Origin: Beroe forskalii
Lineage: Eukaryota; Ctenophora; Nuda; Beroida; Beroidae
Length of the DNA: 64,000 nt
Direction: 5' to 3'
NCBI GenBank assembly: GCA_011033025.1
Contig: WFMF01000003.1
Span: 310,001 to 374,000 of the forward strand
Shown in pieces: positions 21,878 through 32,089 of the stretch. The notes beneath the pieces are model-generated. The model saw only the letters and a list, made by a program, of their open reading frames with translations. It made no database searches and was not told the DNA's origin. Each line of letters opens with the position of its first letter. Within the stretch, counting starts at the first letter, position 1. Both the position numbers and the translations under genes were made by a program.

Positions 21878-22812
21878 GTAGGGCAAATTTGCCATACAGC
21901 CGTCGACTCTATATAACGTTCAGTCCACTTCGTGTTAACAGTTCCATTACGAATATAGTGTTTTTGATTTGGTTCTCTAGCCTTTCTTTTCTTCAGCTCC
22001 TCAACCAGACTCCTATGTTTAGTTCTCTGCTCCAAAGACCTGTCTGGGGACAAGAACACTGCACTATACCTTGCATTGTCTCTGAGTTTATGTGCCATAT
22101 GTAGGATCTGAGATACTACCAATGAGTTGGACAAACTCACTTTTACTGGCCGTGGTCCTTTCTCTGAAACCTTCCCTACCCGGCACACTTCCACTCTGGG
22201 CTTTTCTCCAATCACCTCCATGATGCCCATTATTTCTTCTTTGAGCTCCTGCTGATCATCCTCTGCAAGCCCAAACACCATGATGTTACGGCTTCGGTTT
22301 TCTTCTTCAACAACTTTTTTCACAACTGATACAATATTACCACTTGTTACATTTGCCTTACCAGTCTGCCCTGACATAACCACAGAACTGTAAGTTTTAA
22401 ATTCCTCCTTCACTGTTTCCTGGACTGATGACTTCACTGCAGATGTAACAGAATGCAACTGCTCCTCTTTGAGTTCCAGCAACTGCCGCTGGAGCTGCAC
22501 CACATTCTCCTGAGACTCTATCAGCTTCTTTTGCAGCACAACCATCTCAGCAGAGGTTTGGCTGAGAGATCTCTTCAGGGACTCATCATGCTTCACCTGC
22601 ATATCATGATTTTCCTCCTCCATCCTTCGAACAGTACGGTGCATATCTGATATATGAACAAAAGCTTGACACAGCATTGCTGCAAGTTTATCCTTTTCAA
22701 TTGCTTGACAATGGTCTACAGTCAGATCCTTAGTATTTGGACAATGTAGAACTTTCAGTTTTCTCTCTATCCACTTATCCCACATGTCCACGGTATCTCC
22801 ATCATGACCCAT
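21850..22812 (-). CDS. LINE ORF1-like RNA-binding protein
   Basis: A 320-codon open frame from the methionine at 22812-22810 (reading MGHDGDTVDMWDKW). An earlier in-frame methionine at 22866 adds 18 hydrophobic residues and is less likely. Residues about 60-137 are a heptad-rich coiled coil. Residues about 176-255 resemble the L1 ORF1-type RRM (RNIMVFGLAED, GEKPRVEVCRVG, RPVKVSLSN). The C-terminal signature is SPDRSLEQR...HYIRNGTV at 254-292. The last ~28 residues read into flanking DNA, so the natural stop appears lost. Such proteins bind RNA and assist retrotransposition. No reverse transcriptase lies nearby. The frame is otherwise intact. A second, diverged copy is at 36780. Confidence 0.8.
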   Translation of the reverse strand: MGHDGDTVDMWDKWIERKLKVLHCPNTKDLTVDHCQAIEKDKLAAMLCQAFVHISDMHRTVRRMEEENHDMQVKHDESLKRSLSQTSAEMVVLQKKLIESQENVVQLQRQLLELKEEQLHSVTSAVKSSVQETVKEEFKTYSSVVMSGQTGKANVTSGNIVSVVKKVVEEENRSRNIMVFGLAEDDQQELKEEIMGIMEVIGEKPRVEVCRVGKVSEKGPRPVKVSLSNSLVVSQILHMAHKLRDNARYSAVFLSPDRSLEQRTKHRSLVEELKKRKAREPNQKHYIRNGTVNTKWTERYIESTAVWQICPTISRCLSKV

Positions 22813-23712
22813 TGCAACAAGAAAATACGTCCAAATAAGAACTGTGGCACTTATTTCAACAATCAACTGCTGCAGTTCAAAATAATCAACATATGCTCAT
22901 ACCAGAGAGTGTATGGTCATGCATAAACAAAACATTTGTTCAAACTACAGCTTTGTTTGTGCAGCATAAGTTTGTGCATTGTATATAGCTTGAAAAGAAA
23001 AATCACAATTATGGACAGTATTTTGCCTCAAAACAGTGCCTTAAATTAGCTTAAACTCATTTCATATAGAAGGATCATTAAAAATATTCATCTAACATAA
23101 AGTACAACTAATCAATAAAGGGATCCAAGGATTGAAACTTGGAAAGGAAAACCTGTGAATGATAACAGATTATAAGATTATCTTACAGGACCAGAACAAA
23201 CCAAAAAACTTCTTTTAATAATAGAATAGGGTGATATAGACGAAACTCAGACAAACAAACAGGTAAAAGTCTGAAACCTTTCACTTTTATAATTTAAAAG
23301 TATGGAAACAATGGGCATTCATCACCCAGCTAAACTTTAATTAGGCATTAGGGGAAGGAGACTTCGTTAGAGAAACTAGGAAGCAAGAAGGAGACGTGTA
23401 TGGAGTGATTTGTTGGTACTTCATATGAACCAGCTATCCAATACTGACATAATTGGCCAGTTTCTGGATGTAAGCTGAGAAAATATCGTAGGATGTTACC
23501 CTACCCTCGCGCGCGGCGCAACGTTCCACATTTGGACGTCACTTTGCAACCTCGCCCGGGGTAGGGGGAAACTGGCCAGATTTTGCAGCAGAAAGTGCTG
23601 CACAATCTGATTGGTTGAGCGCGTACTACGTCATCATCATGAGTTAACGTATTGCGCTACGAAACGACGCGCGCGCACCAATATTGCAAAAAATTGTATG
23701 GTAGGGCAAATT
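21878..23712. repeat. 12-bp direct repeats GTAGGGCAAATT bracketing the ORF1-like gene
   Basis: GTAGGGCAAATT occurs at 21878-21889 and 23701-23712. The 1.8 kb between holds the whole recognisable ORF1-like region and its CpG-rich upstream end. Retrotransposed copies are usually flanked by duplications of this size. No poly-A or poly-T tract is visible at the 21890 side, and related words occur near 18.2-18.4 kb, so this is suggestive only. Confidence 0.4.
23490..23700 (-). promoter_or_regulatory. CpG-rich segment upstream of the ORF1-like gene
   Basis: This stretch has a cluster of CpG dinucleotides (cgcgcgcggcgcaacg, gacgcgcgcgc), an ATTGG (inverted CCAAT) and tacgtcatcatc. The surroundings are AT-rich. 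It lies 0.7-0.9 kb upstream of the ORF1-like start on the minus strand. LINE 5' regions often carry CpG-rich internal promoters. Position and composition are the only evidence. The stretch 22867-23489 between is AT-rich with nothing I can name. Confidence 0.3.
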
Positions 23713-23929
23713 GAGTGAAATTTATTGAAAAAACTTTTGTCAAATGTTACATCATTGGAAAGATCTCATTCTCAGCTATAAATTAAAAAAGAATCGTGGA
23801 AAAAGATGCTTTGGATCGGGAGTTATGGGCGTTTTAGTGAAATTTTGTTGTGAAATCGTATCTCTTCTTGCTCGAATAATCGAGCGCTATTGTTCCAGAA
23901 CTTTCTCACCTCGTGTTTGCTAGATGTTA
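23713..23929. other. Intergenic; no gene seen
   Basis: AT-rich; no repeat or frame supported. Confidence 0.4.
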
Positions 23930-24935
23930 AATGCTTGCTTACGGTGTGTGATTGTTGCCGGTCATGAGCAATTCAGTCATGATTTAATCTTCCAGTCATG
24001 ATTTTCATCTTTCTTTTGGGCTGTTCCTTGTGTGGGCGTTGCCGTTCTTCTTCTTTCCTCACTTCATGTCGAGTGTTTCGAATCCTTCAGTGATTTACAG
24101 CCATAGTTATAATCTTTTTCTGGGCTTTTGCTTGTGAGGGTGTTGCCGGTCTCAGATCTTTATTCTTTTTTCATTTCATGTCGATCAGTGTTTTGAAACT
24201 TTCGCTCTTTCAGTTATCTTCAGGCATAATTCTGATAGATTAGAATTATGCCTGAAAATAACTTATGCCTGAAGGTAGCTTGCTTTTGCAATTAATTTGA
24301 GAATGTGATGGCGTTGCCGGTCTCAGATCTTTATTCTTTCTTCATAGTATAGAGAATATCATGTCGAGTGTTCTGAATCTTTTGCTCTTCCAGCTTTCCA
24401 GCATTTTATTTATTAGTTATTTTCAGTAATATTTTTAATCATTCTTCTGGCCGGCTTTTGCTAATTGTGAGGGTTTTGCCGGTCTCAGATCTATATTCTT
24501 TCTTCATTTTAAGTCGAGTCTTTTGAATCTTTCAGTAATTTTCAGTCATGATTTTGATCTTTCGATTATAATAACATTAACCTGTTGTTGGTGATGGCGT
24601 TGACATTCTTAGATCTTTAGGCATTCTTTCTTCATGCTTTCATGCCATGTCGAGTGTTTTGAATCTTTCAGTCATTTACAGCCATAATTTTAATTTTTTG
24701 AGCTGTTGTTAAATGTGAGGGCTTTGCCGGTCAGAGATCAATATATTCTTCCTTCATTGTATGTCTTGTAATTTGAATCATTCACTCTTTCAGTCACAAT
24801 TTTAATCTTTCTTTTGAGTTTTTGCTTGTGACTGTGAGGGCGTTGCCCGTCTCAGATCTTAATTCTTTGTTTCATGTGATGTGATTTATGAAGCTGTCAG
24901 CTTGTCAGTAATTTTCTGTCATAATTTTAGACTTT
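23930..24935 (+). repeat. Degenerate ~130-160 bp tandem array
   Basis: Seven or so diverged units share gttgccggtctcagatcttt, attctttcttcat, gtcgagtgttttgaatcttt and cagtcatttacagccataat. The gttgccggtc word recurs near 23956, 24146, 24313, 24475, 24597, 24727 and 24842. Directly abuts the target duplication of element E5. Confidence 0.8.
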
Positions 24936-24949
24936 CTTGAAGTACCTAT

Positions 24950-24957
24950 TTCGATAA
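24950..24957 (+). repeat. 8-bp target duplication TTCGATAA, left copy
   Basis: Directly before the GGC start of E5 and repeated exactly at 27676-27683. Confidence 0.88.
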
Positions 24958-25652
24958 GGCAGATGGGCACCTTGCAATCGGCGCCGATCAGCGCTGATCA
25001 GCGCCGACCCACCGCCGATCGGCGCTGATCGGCGCTGATCAGCGATTGATCAGCGCTGATCAGCGACACCGCCGATCAGCGCTGATCGGCGCTGATCAGC
25101 GCCGATGGAAAAAATTAAAAATTTCATCGGCGGTCGTCGGCGCTGATCAGCGCTGATCAGCGCCGATCAGCGCTGATCAGCGCCGATCGGCGATCAATCA
25201 GCGCTGATCGGCGAAATTGGCCGCTGATCAGCGCTGATCGGCGCTGATCAGCGCCTACCAAAAAACCTGCATAAGAGCCTTAGAAAACTCCATCGGCGCT
25301 GATCAGCGCTGATCAGCGCCGATCGCAAACTTACTAAATTCGCATTGATATGGACGTGTGGGTATGTTTCCCTTAAAAATATAATTCTGGCTGGCCCTGG
25401 GTGACGTTGAGAGTCCGATAAATTGATCAAAGTGGATGGAATTGGATCAAAGAGGATGGGCACGCGGCAGGTCGTCAGGAAGGAAGGAGGTTATAAAGTT
25501 ATAAGAGGACAGCCTTCCTATCTGCTTTGGGTGCATCTCAACACCCATACACCCATGAGAGCCGCCCCTGGTCCCAGCTGGTTGATGTGGTAGTCCAACC
25601 GCTTACACCTGTGAAAGACACATCCCTCCTGCCCAATCCCTAGGACCGTAAC

Positions 25653-26233
25653 GGTCATACGAGCGAATTATTGCGGGAGACTCCCCGGAGTCCTTCGGGA
25701 GTACTCCGAGAGTCCCCTGGGAGTCCTACGGGAGTACCCCAGGAGTCCTACGGGAGTACTCCAGGAGTCCTACGGGAGTACCCCAGGAGTCCTACGGGAG
25801 TACTCCGGGAGTACTCCGAGAGTCCCCCGGGGGTCCTACGGGAGTAGCCCAGGAGTCCTACGGGAGTCCCCAGGAGTCCTACGGGAGTCCCCCGGGAGTC
25901 CTACGGGAGTCCTACGGGAGTACCCCAGGAGTCCTACGGGAGTACTCCGGGAGTACTCCGAGAGTCCCCGGGAGTCCTACGGGAGTACTCCGAGAGTCCC
26001 CGGGAGTCCTACGGGAGTACTCCGAGAGTCCCCGGGAGTACCCCGAAAGTCCTACGGGAATACCCCCGGGGGTCCGACGGGAGTTCTACGGGAGTACCAC
26101 GGGAGTCCCCCGGGAGTCCTACGGTAGAACCGCGGGAGTCCTACAGGAGTCCCCCGGGAGTACTACGGGAGTACCCCGGGAGTACTACGGGAGTACCCCG
26201 GGAGTCCTACGGGAGTAATTCGCTCGTATGGCC
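25653..26233. repeat. gggagtcctacgggagtac block with inverted ends
   Basis: Begins GGTCATACGAGCGAATTATT and ends with the inverse of GGCCATACGAGCGAATTACT, so the array is bracketed by ~18-bp inverted ends. The body is about 27 copies of gggagtcctac, gggagtaccccagga and gggagtactccg. It is the same family as 14649-14935. I found no clean target duplication; the right flank is another expanded array that could have obscured it. Confidence 0.8.
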
Positions 26234-26935
26234 ACACAGTAACACCGTTACGACACAGTATAACACCGCTATGACATAGTAACACCGTTACGACACAGTA
26301 ACACCGTGATTACGACGCAGTAACACCGTTACGCCACAGTAACACCGTTACGACACACTCTCAGTAACGTCGGTCGTCGTTACAAGTACGATTCAGTAAC
26401 AGTGTAACGACTCGGTAACATTGTTACGACACAATAACAGCGGTGCGACACACTAACACTGTTATAAAGCCAAAATAACGCACTTACGACAGAAAATGCC
26501 ATTTTACTTTTAAGACCCGTTGATAAATCGCTTTTGATGGGTAACAAGTAACTAAGTAACAATATTACTGTGTTGTAACGGTGTTACTGTGTCGTAACGA
26601 CGATACTTTCGTAACGTTGTTACTGTGTCGTAACGGCTTTACTGTTTCGTAACAACGTTACTGAGTCGTAACGACGATACTGAGTCGTAACGGCGATACT
26701 GAGTCGTAACGACGATACTGTATCATAACAGCAATACAGTGTCGTCACTGTGACGTAGTCGTAACGGTGTTTCTGCTTTACTGTGTCGTAACGGTGACGT
26801 ACTGTGCCTAATTACAGTAATTGTAAACAGTGTTACTACGCCGTAAATGTGTCGTTACGGTGTTTCTGTGTCATAACGGAGCGTCTGTGCCGTTACTTCG
26901 CATCTCTGTCGTAACAACGTTGCGGTCTATAAGTA
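26234..26935. repeat. Inverted array of acagtaacaccgttacgac words
   Basis: The left half (26234-26470) runs cacagtaacaccgttacgac; the right half (26570-26935) runs its complement gtcgtaacggtgttactgtg. The two halves face each other across ~100 bp of AT-rich centre near 26520. GTAAC and GTTAC core words are themselves complementary. Not coding. Confidence 0.85.
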
Positions 26936-27683
26936 AAGTAGTAAAGGTATAATACGTCTATCCTGAGCCGAGTTATGAACGAAATACGTTCGATTATGAC
27001 CTCAGGACTTGGAATATTTTTGCTCCCAATGTTCTCAACGTCCAATTTACGAAATTTGTTTAAGTAAGCTCATAATCGGCCCGGCGCTACGGGTCTGTAT
27101 TTATTTAGACTGTTGAATTTTGTTGTTGACAATTGATATGGTTGCTGATGTTGTGATAAACCTAGGTGCGAGGATTTGCCATTAAACGTTTCCCAGGGCC
27201 AGCCGGAATTATATTTTTAAGGGAAACATACCCACACGTCCATATCAATGCGAATTTAGTAAGTTTGCGATCGGCGCTGATCGGCGCTGATCAGCGCTGA
27301 TCAGCGCCGATGGAGTTTTTTAAGGCTCTTATGCAGGTGTTTAGGTAGGCGCTGATCAGCGCCGATCAGCGCTGATCAGCGGCCAATTTCGCCGATCAGC
27401 GCTGATTGATCGCCGATCGGCGCTGATCAGCGCTGATCGGCGCTGATCAGCGCTGATCAGCGCCGACGACCGCCGATGAAAATTTTAATTTTTTCCATCG
27501 GCGCTGATCAGCGCCGATCAGCGCTGATCGGCGGTGTCGCTGATCAGCGCTGATCAATCGCTGATCAGCGCCGATCAGCGCCGATCAGCGCTGATCAGCG
27601 CCGATCAGCGCCGATCGGCGGTGGGTCGGCGCTGATCAGCGCTGATCGGCGCCGATTGCAAGGTGCCCATGTGCCTTCGATAA

Positions 27684-28154
27684 TTATGTGAAACTCAGAA
27701 ATAGTACTGGAATGATGTCAACATCTAATCACTAATAACTTGCTGTACCTACATTCTTTTATCACAATCAGAGACATCGTTGATATATGTACTGAGTACC
27801 TTACTACATGAAATTAAGAAAGCAGTTTATTAAGAAACCGGGCAAAAAAGTTTCTTAATTAACTGCTTCTTAATTTAATGTTTCTTTAATTATATGTAGA
27901 TTAATTTTATGTGCCTTAATTTCGTGACTCTTATTTTAATGTAATATTAATTTTACATTAATATTAGAAAAATTGTACTTCAAAAGCCAAAAAAGACTCA
28001 AGAGACACCTCGGTTGACTTACTTTTATATATCCTTTTGCCGGGTTGAGCACGGAATTTGAATATTTTACAAACTTAAAGGCATAAATTGCTCGTCTGAG
28101 AAAAAATTTTCAGTAACAATTCATATTCACATTCTATGGAGCCATGAAAGTTTC
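27684..28154. other. Intergenic; ttcttaatt-rich
   Basis: Contains several tttcttaattaactgcttct words (27835-27900). These recur at 31013-31065 on the other side of the TTAA-flanked element. No gene. Confidence 0.5.
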
Positions 28155-28922
28155 TTAACCCTGCTAAATCCGACCTTTTTGCCTGCATCGAGATCCCGAC
28201 CCGAGGTGGAAACAACCTCGCCCTATCTAGACACAATAATTAATTTACGAACAGATTTGCAGACTTCTTCTCGGCGAATGCGCAATTCCGTTTTTATTAA
28301 TTGTTTCCCCTTCCAGGCCTTCTAATTTGCTTGATGATAAATGTGTAAGCGGGAATTACCAAAATGTGTGTAATTCTATTAGATAAACAATGTATTATGT
28401 AGGTCAGCACAGTGTACACTGGATAGAATTCTGTGAAACTCTAAACTTCCATTACACAGTTTACATTCACTGTAGGTACCTATAACATCTTAGTATCTTA
28501 ATACTTTAATATGACACAAGTTATGATAATAAATTATGTGCATAGGAAGGAATATCATGATCGACGTTTTTCAGGAAAATTTCGTCAAAACTATCAATTC
28601 GTCACTGAAAGTTCGGTTTCTGTATAGGTACCTACTTTTTGTACGATGTCACGAATTACATTATGCTGAATTAAGAAATATAACCTACTTATAATCGTCA
28701 AATTCAAATCATTTATAGGTACCTATATAACTACGAAGTGATGCCATCTTAGATCAAAATGAAGAGTTGCAAAATTCTGAGATAATTTTGTTCATCCATT
28801 CTTCAATTAAGCAATTGTATACGTTCTGTCTCTCGTGTTTTTGTTCATTATTTTGCTCTTAAGACGCTGTTCATCTCGAAAACACGGTAGGTATCTATTA
28901 TTTTTCTTCATTGATATAGTGC

Positions 28923-30110
28923 CATGCCCCTTTTCTCACTATTTCCACCAGTGTCACGCACCTGTTCTCACTATTCCCACCAGTGTCACGTACCTGTTCA
29001 CACAAGTTCCACCAGTGTCACGCACCTGTTCACACTTGTCCACCAGTGTCACTCACCTGTTCTCACTATTCCCACCAGTGTCACGCACCTGTTCACACTA
29101 TAAGTTCCACCAGTGTCACGCACCTGTTCACACTAGTTCCACCAGTGTCACGCACCTGTTCACACTAGTCTCACCAGTGTCACGCACCTGTTCACACTTG
29201 TTCCACCAGTGTCACGCACCTGTTCACACTAGTTCCACCAGTGTCACGCACCTGTTCACACTTGTTCCACCAGTGTCACGCACCTGTTCACACTAGTTCC
29301 ACCAGTGTCACGCACCTGTTCACACTAGTTCCACCAGTGTCACGCACCTGTTCACACTTGTTCCACCAGTGTCACGCACCTGTTCACACTAGTTCCACCA
29401 GTGTCACGCACCTGTTCACACTTGTCCCACCAGTGTCACGCACCTGTTCACACTAGTTCCACCAGTGTCACGCACCTGTTCACACTAGTTCCACCAGTGT
29501 CACTCACCTGTTCATACTAGTTCCACCAGTGTCACTCACCTGTTCTCACTATTCCCACCAGTGTCACTCACCTGTTCACACTAGTTCCACCAGTGTCACG
29601 CACCTGTTCATACTAGTTCCACCAGTGTCACTCACCTGTTCTCACTAGTCTCACCAGTGTCACGCACCTGTTCACACTAGTTCCACCAGTGTCACGCACC
29701 TGTTCACACTAGTTCCACCAGTGTCACGCACCTGTTCACACTTGTTCCACCAGTGTCACGCACCTGTTCACACTAGTTCCACCAGTGTCACGCACCTGTT
29801 CACACTAGTTCCACCAGTGTCACGCACCTGTTCACACTTGTTCCACCAGTGTCACGCACCTGTTCACACTAGTTCCACCAGTGTCACGCACCTGTTCACA
29901 CTTGTCCCACCAGTGTCACTCACCTGTTCACACTAGTTCCACCAGTGTCACGCACCTGTTCACACTAGTTCCACCAGTGTCACGCACCTGTTCACACTAG
30001 TCTCACCAGTGTCACGCACCTGTTCACACTTGTCCCACCAGTGTCACGCACCTGTTCACACTAGTTCCACCAGTGTCACGCACCTGTTCACACTAGTTCC
30101 ACCAGTGTCC
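28923..30110 (+). repeat. 32-bp minisatellite (ttccaccagtgtcacgcacc)
   Basis: About 37 tandem copies of a 32-bp unit: ccaccagtgtcacgcacctg then ttcacactagtt or variants (ttgtt, tctc, attcc). The block 29241-29456 is repeated at 29721-29936, a 480-bp offset or exactly 15 units, showing segmental duplication within the array. No unique spacers exist, so it is not CRISPR. Open frames appear in pieces because 32 is not a multiple of three. Confidence 0.95.
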
Positions 30111-30955
30111 CACTGTCCCGTACCTAATGAAACTCGTGACCACTGACCTTATTACTTGTTGAAATAAGGGTATTTTCAATTTTCGAACTCAAGGAAATAT
30201 CTTGGATTATGATATGAATCAACTTATCAATAGCCCTACCGTGCATAATACTATAATAGATTATCACGCACAGATCCACTGCACCATAATAAACTATTAT
30301 TCTTCACCCGACCATGTAACAAGTTTAAATGAAAATTGCGCTACAATGCAAGAATGCATAACGGTTTTTTGTGCACTGTAAAAACATAGGCCCGAGGTGC
30401 ATACGAAGTCCTATGTTGAAAGTTCAATAAAAAATGAACGACGATAGATATCATTCTATTCTCACAAATATCATTCAATTTTCATTATTTTTTGTTTTTT
30501 ATAAATATTAGAAAATAGCCGTAAAATGTCTTGGTTCCTGAATAAATGGGGATTACAAGTTGCAAAGCATCCACTCATCGATGTTTGTGTAAGCTGTATG
30601 CGAGAGTTGCAGTGTATTACACACAAACTTATGATATATGATACGTGCTGTGATCACATCTACAAAATTACGGCAACGGAACGACTCCTTGCAAGTAAGC
30701 TAATTAGCGTGTCTGAGAGGGCGAGGTTGATTCCACTCGGGTCGGGTTCTGGATGCAGAGTAATAGGGACGAACCACTATATCAGCCAATTTTTTTCTGA
30801 TTATGTTTAAAAACCACTAAATTTCTTAATGTTTTTAAGATAATAGTTAAATAATAGTTATATGGTCTTAAAGCAGATAAAATTCTGCTAAAATACATGT
30901 GTGTCAATAATTCATACGTTAAGTAACAGCTAAGTTATGGCCAAATGAAGAGGAG
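30111..30955. other. AT-rich interior of the TTAA-flanked element
   Basis: No supported gene. A 94-codon open stretch at 30526-30810 has no recognisable motif and is not listed as a gene. Confidence 0.4.
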
Positions 30956-30997
30956 GGCGAGGTGGAATCAACCTCGTGCCAGTTTTAGCAGGGTTAA

Positions 30998-31999
30998 TTT
31001 ATTCCAGTTCCAAAAAAGTTTCTTAATTAATTTTCAGCCTTAAAAAAGTTTCTTAATTTGCTGCTTTCTTATTTTCCTGCGGATTGATTAGTTGCTTATT
31101 AAATTTGTTACAATAAGGTAGGTCCTCGCCTGTGACTCCGAAGCTGTGATACCAGCATATTTCTTGACTTTTTCAAGAGCCTTTAAACTCACCTAATATC
31201 CTAATAAAGGAATTGTTATTTTTCAGCAAGCATGGCTGAGATGTTTTATGGGCCGGTAATGCCAAGTTCATAGCTCCTTAGGCGCCTTTTTGTGCCTGCC
31301 TTCTTTTCATGGTGTAGGTAATTTTTAAATCATTCAAGTAATCCAGCTTTCCAGTAATCAGTAATTTTGGATCTTCCTGCTTGAAGCGTTTCAGTGTTTT
31401 TTTAAAATTTTTGAATAAAGAGTGCTATAGATACTTAGATAATATTCTCTTACCCAATTTCAGAGCAGAAATCTTTTGCTTTTTACATATACCAGTGCCT
31501 CAAGATTGATTGCAGTTTAAACTTTTAAAGTGCTCAATCCTACCTGATTAAACTTGATATTAGTGCTACATATTGTCCCTTTTCTTTTAAGTGTTATTAA
31601 TTTCTAATTGTAATTTCTAGTTGTTATTTGCCTGTTTTTAGGGGTTTTTGGCGGTGGAACCGTAATTTTTGAGTGCTCCTAGAATTGGTTGTGAATTTTT
31701 TCATAATGTATTTTAATTTTTGAGCTGATAGAGAGGTAACCGTGGTCTGGGAATTTTCTTCATGGATGGATTGAGAGGGCTGGACTCTAGAAGTCGGGTT
31801 CAAGAGGTTTCAGCGTTTGAAGCCGGTTTTTTGGCTGGAGTTTGGCCGCTGCTTGCTCTTTTAGTTGGGGGCTGCTCTTCTGAATTTATGGTGGAAGGCT
31901 TTACACTGCCTGGTCCCGACTGGGTTGGGGCCTGGTGCGGGGCTTGGCAGTGGTTGCTCGCTTGAGTGGGAGACTTACATTGCATACGGACCATAATTC
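30998..31999. other. Intergenic; no gene seen
   Basis: Starts with repeated aaaagtttcttaatt words mirroring 27835-27900. Near 31750-31965 both strands are open over ~65 codons, which looks like chance. Confidence 0.45.
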
Positions 32000-32017
32000 C
32001 CGCCCTGGCCAGGGCGG
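32000..32017. repeat. 18-bp perfect palindrome CCGCCCTGGCCAGGGCGG
   Basis: Followed by taaccccccgcggtaa. The equivalent CCGTCCTGGCAAGGACGG followed by caaccccctcacagtaa heads the three repeats at 60.0-60.6 kb. This links the two regions as one repeat family. Confidence 0.8.
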
Positions 32018-32089
32018 TAACCCCCCGCGGTAAAAAGAAAACTGGCCAGGGGTATAAGTTAGAGATTTGAGTGTCACAGAGTGATATAA

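Larger units (their letters stand above)
24958..27675. mobile_element. Foldback element E5, gatcagcgc lexicon, 8-bp TSD
   Basis: A 2718-bp element starting GGCAGATGGGCACCTTGCAA and ending with a near-perfect inverse. Exact TTCGATAA repeats flank it. The left arm (to about 25401) and right arm (from about 27194) are inverted arrays of gatcagcgctgatcggcgc, followed by ~80 bp of unique sequence shared by both arms (around gtgggtatgtttccctt). The arms diverge abruptly after ggccctggg. The 1.8-kb interior holds two more word arrays and ~250 bp of unique sequence (25402-25652). No transposase. Arm vocabulary and ends tie it to E3 and E6. Confidence 0.92.
28159..30993. mobile_element. piggyBac-like non-autonomous element, TTAA-flanked
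   Basis: The ends are CCCTGCTAAA at 28159 and TTTAGCAGGG ending at 30993. Each is flanked by TTAA (28155-28158 and 30994-30997). TTAA duplication with CCC-starting ends is the hallmark of the piggyBac superfamily. Just inside each end is a small hairpin, CGAGGT-N-ACCTCG (near 28202-28223 and 30957-30976). The interior holds a 1.2-kb 32-bp array and AT-rich DNA. There is no DDD transposase frame, so any mobility would depend on enzyme supplied elsewhere. Confidence 0.75.

Noticed and set aside
28923-30110. CRISPR-like array (regular 32-bp repeat)
   Set aside because: The units are contiguous with no unique spacers, and the surroundings are eukaryotic mobile DNA without cas genes. It is a minisatellite.
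30526-30810. 94-codon open frame after the 32-bp array
   Set aside because: No recognisable motif, no repeat of it elsewhere, AT-rich context; length is within chance expectation for a 64-kb window.
31762-31994. Overlapping open frames on both strands near 31.8-32.0 kb
   Set aside because: Symmetric openness in a GC-richer patch; neither frame has a motif or splice context.
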